The notes beneath the pieces were generated by a model, which saw only the letters and a list, made by a program, of their open reading frames with translations, was not told the origin of the DNA and made no database searches. This document shows, piece after piece, positions 6,962 through 8,424 of a stretch of DNA of 8,424 nt (the stretch's first letter is position 1; the number at the start of each line of letters is the position of its first letter). The translations under genes were made by a program, and so were the position numbers. This stretch comes from Paracoccaceae bacterium (GTDB lineage Bacteria; Pseudomonadota; Alphaproteobacteria; Rhodobacterales; Rhodobacteraceae). The stretch covers positions 1-8,424 of the forward strand of contig JAFGVZ010000159.1 in assembly GCA_016937725.1 (NCBI GenBank). Reading direction: 5' to 3'.

Positions 6962-6990
6962 TAGACGGCGCGCGTGGCCCAGCTTAAACT
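6962..6990 (+). promoter_or_regulatory. Candidate leaderless promoter of scpA
   Basis: TAGACG (6962-6967), a 17-base spacer and TAAACT (6985-6990) match the sigma-70 hexamers at 4 of 6 positions each. The -10 hexamer ends six bases before the scpA ATG, the spacing expected if transcription starts at or next to the A of the ATG. No Shine-Dalgarno precedes scpA, which fits leaderless initiation. The match could still be chance. Confidence 0.3.
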
Positions 6991-6996
6991 GCCACC

Positions 6997-7770
6997 ATGA
7001 ACGACGATTGGGACAGCATCGCAGACCGCCGCGCCGCAGAGGCGCTGATTGTCGATGTCGATGGGTTTGAAGGCCCGCTTGATCTGTTGCTGACGCTGTC
7101 GCGCAGCCAGAAGGTCGATCTGCGCCGCATTTCCGTGCTCCACTTGGCCGAGCAATATCTGGGCTTTGTCGAGCAGGCGCGCGCGCTGCGCATTGAATTG
7201 GCGGCTGATTACTTGGTCATGGCGGCGTGGCTGGCCTACCTGAAATCGCGCCTCCTTCTGCCGCCCGACCCCGCGGAGGATGGGCCGAGTGGTGAAGACC
7301 TTGCCGCGCACCTGGCGTGGCAGTTAGAGCGGTTGCAGGCGATGCGCGACGCGGCTGCGCGCCTGATGGGGCGTGATCAAAAAGGCCGCGATTTCTTCGC
7401 ACGCGGCCAGCCTGAAGCGATTGCCATCACCCGCAAGACCGACATGCAGGCCAGCTTGCTGGACCTGATGCGCGCTTATGCACGATTGCGCACCCGCGAT
7501 GAATTCCGCCCCTACGCGTTCGACCGCAGTGACATCTACGCGCTGGATGCCGCGCTTGACCGCCTGTCGCGGCTGGTGCCGATCACGCTGGATTGGACCG
7601 GTTTGCAGCATTTCCTGCCCGAAGGCTGGGGCAAGGGCGGTGCGCGGGGCCGCTCGGCCATGGCCTCGACCTTCGCGGCCACGCTGGAACTGGCCAAGCA
7701 GGGCCGGGTAGAGCTAAGGCAATCCGACGCATTCGCGCCCTTGGAGCTGCGGGGCAGGGGGCCGGTATGA
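6997..7770 (+). CDS. scpA: Segregation and condensation protein A (kleisin)
   Basis: Kleisin subunit of the bacterial Smc-ScpAB condensin, bridging the Smc heads and recruiting ScpB for chromosome compaction and segregation. The protein has 257 residues, normal for the family. The N-terminal Smc-binding domain carries FEGPLDLLLTL (24-34) and continues through VDLRRISVLHLAEQYL (40-55) to YLVMAAWLAYLKSRLLLP (72-89). A variable helical and linker region follows. The C-terminal winged-helix part (about 200-257) includes AMASTFAATLELAKQGRVEL (221-240) and a FAPLELR end. An in-frame TAA at 6985 excludes an earlier start, so ATG 6997 is the start. Its stop overlaps the scpB start by ATGA, which implies translational coupling and balanced production of the two partners. 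Confidence 0.96.
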   Translation: MNDDWDSIADRRAAEALIVDVDGFEGPLDLLLTLSRSQKVDLRRISVLHLAEQYLGFVEQARALRIELAADYLVMAAWLAYLKSRLLLPPDPAEDGPSGEDLAAHLAWQLERLQAMRDAAARLMGRDQKGRDFFARGQPEAIAITRKTDMQASLLDLMRAYARLRTRDEFRPYAFDRSDIYALDAALDRLSRLVPITLDWTGLQHFLPEGWGKGGARGRSAMASTFAATLELAKQGRVELRQSDAFAPLELRGRGPV

Positions 7771-8411
7771 GCGACGTGAAAGACCCTTCGCTGTTCCGCG
7801 CCCCGCCAATGGCCGAACAAGAACGCATGATAGAGGCGATTCTTTTTGCCTGTGATCGCCCCCTGTCTGCCGCTGAAATCGGCGCGCGCCTGCCGCAAGG
7901 GTGCGACGTGGCAGAGGCGCTTGTGCATCTGCGCAGCCGCTACACTGGGCGCGGCGTCACCTTGGTCAAGGTCGGCGATGGTTATGCCCTGCGCACGGCC
8001 CCCGATCTGGGCTGGCTGATGCAGGCCGAGCGGGTCGAGCACAGGAAATTGTCGCGTGCAGGTATCGAGACGCTGGCGATCGTTGCCTATCACCAGCCCG
8101 TCACCCGCGCCGAAATCGAAGAGATCAGGGGTGTCGCCGTGTCTCGCGGCACGATCGACCTGCTGTTGGAACTGGGTTGGGTGCGGCTGGGGCGACGGCG
8201 CATGACGCCAGGGCGGCCTGTCACCTTCGTGGTGACGGACGAATTTCTGGATCATTTCGGGCTGGAATCAGCGCGCGACCTGCCGGGGCTGCAAGAACTG
8301 CGCGCGGCGGGTCTTTTGGACAGCCGCCCGATGCCGGGCGCAGAGGCTGCAGAGGATGAAGACGCAGTCGACGGAGCACCTCGCGGCCAATCCGAACTCT
8401 TCGAGGACTAA
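7767..8411 (+). CDS. scpB: Segregation and condensation protein B
   Basis: ScpB dimer partner of ScpA in the Smc condensin. The 214-residue protein has two winged-helix domains: MIEAILFACDRPLSAAEIG (21-39) opens the first, and LSRAGIETLAIVAYHQPV (95-112) with TRAEIEEIRGV (113-123) opens the second, the family's most recognisable block. GRPVTFVVTDEFLDHFGL (149-166) and LPGLQEL (172-178) follow. The last ~24 residues are acidic and low in complexity (EAAEDEDAV... to SELFED), probably disordered. ATG at 7767 overlaps the scpA TGA and is preceded by AGGGGG five bases upstream, so it is preferred over the upstream open frame, which lies inside scpA. After the stop only CAAAATAAAGGCC remains in the window. 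In related genomes tatA often follows. Confidence 0.96.
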   Translation: MSDVKDPSLFRAPPMAEQERMIEAILFACDRPLSAAEIGARLPQGCDVAEALVHLRSRYTGRGVTLVKVGDGYALRTAPDLGWLMQAERVEHRKLSRAGIETLAIVAYHQPVTRAEIEEIRGVAVSRGTIDLLLELGWVRLGRRRMTPGRPVTFVVTDEFLDHFGLESARDLPGLQELRAAGLLDSRPMPGAEAAEDEDAVDGAPRGQSELFED

Positions 8412-8424
8412 CAAAATAAAGGCC

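Noticed and set aside
6241..7311. 356-codon open frame on the minus strand opposite ribE and scpA
   Set aside because: It spans two conserved genes and their gap, has no family signature, and shows the Gln/His/Arg-rich composition of an antisense shadow.

Overview
The window is GC-rich with tightly packed genes and reads as chromosomal DNA of an alphaproteobacterium, most probably a member of the Rhodobacteraceae/Rhodobacterales. This rests on the alphaproteobacterial RNase J, the ScpA-ScpB pair joined by an ATGA overlap, and a palindromic element in a convergent gap ending in a GAGTATTTCTGG-type tag that I recall as common in this family. The assignment is by recognition, not by a search.

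Layout. (1) 1-1590, plus strand: ribonuclease J, cut by the left edge. (2) 1591-1700: a convergent gap with three consecutive hairpins, one a perfect 9-bp inverted repeat. (3) 6190-1701, minus strand: a three-gene capsule cassette in the order kpsS, a Wza-type outer-membrane lipoprotein, kpsC. (4) 6191-6360: a divergent control region with a perfect TATAAT for kpsS and a candidate ribE promoter. (5) 6361-8411, plus strand: ribE (riboflavin synthase), scpA and scpB (condensin partners of Smc).

How the genes work together. KpsS and KpsC are cytoplasmic-face beta-Kdo glycosyltransferases that build the Kdo linker on phosphatidylglycerol, on which ABC-transporter-dependent capsules are assembled. 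The Wza-like lipoprotein is the likely outer-membrane exit channel. The inner-membrane ABC transporter (KpsM/KpsT), the periplasmic adaptor (KpsE), CMP-Kdo synthesis genes and repeat-unit glycosyltransferases are absent, so the cassette must work with genes elsewhere. RNase J (mRNA 5' processing and decay), RibE (last step of riboflavin synthesis) and ScpAB (chromosome segregation) are housekeeping functions unrelated to the capsule; the capsule cassette sits between core genes.

I found no mobile element, CRISPR array, tRNA or rRNA, and no convincing novel system. The most interesting points are regulatory: a kpsS promoter with a perfect -10, no -35, a dyad in the -35 region and a very short leader; a possible leaderless promoter directly before scpA; and the structured convergent element after rnj.
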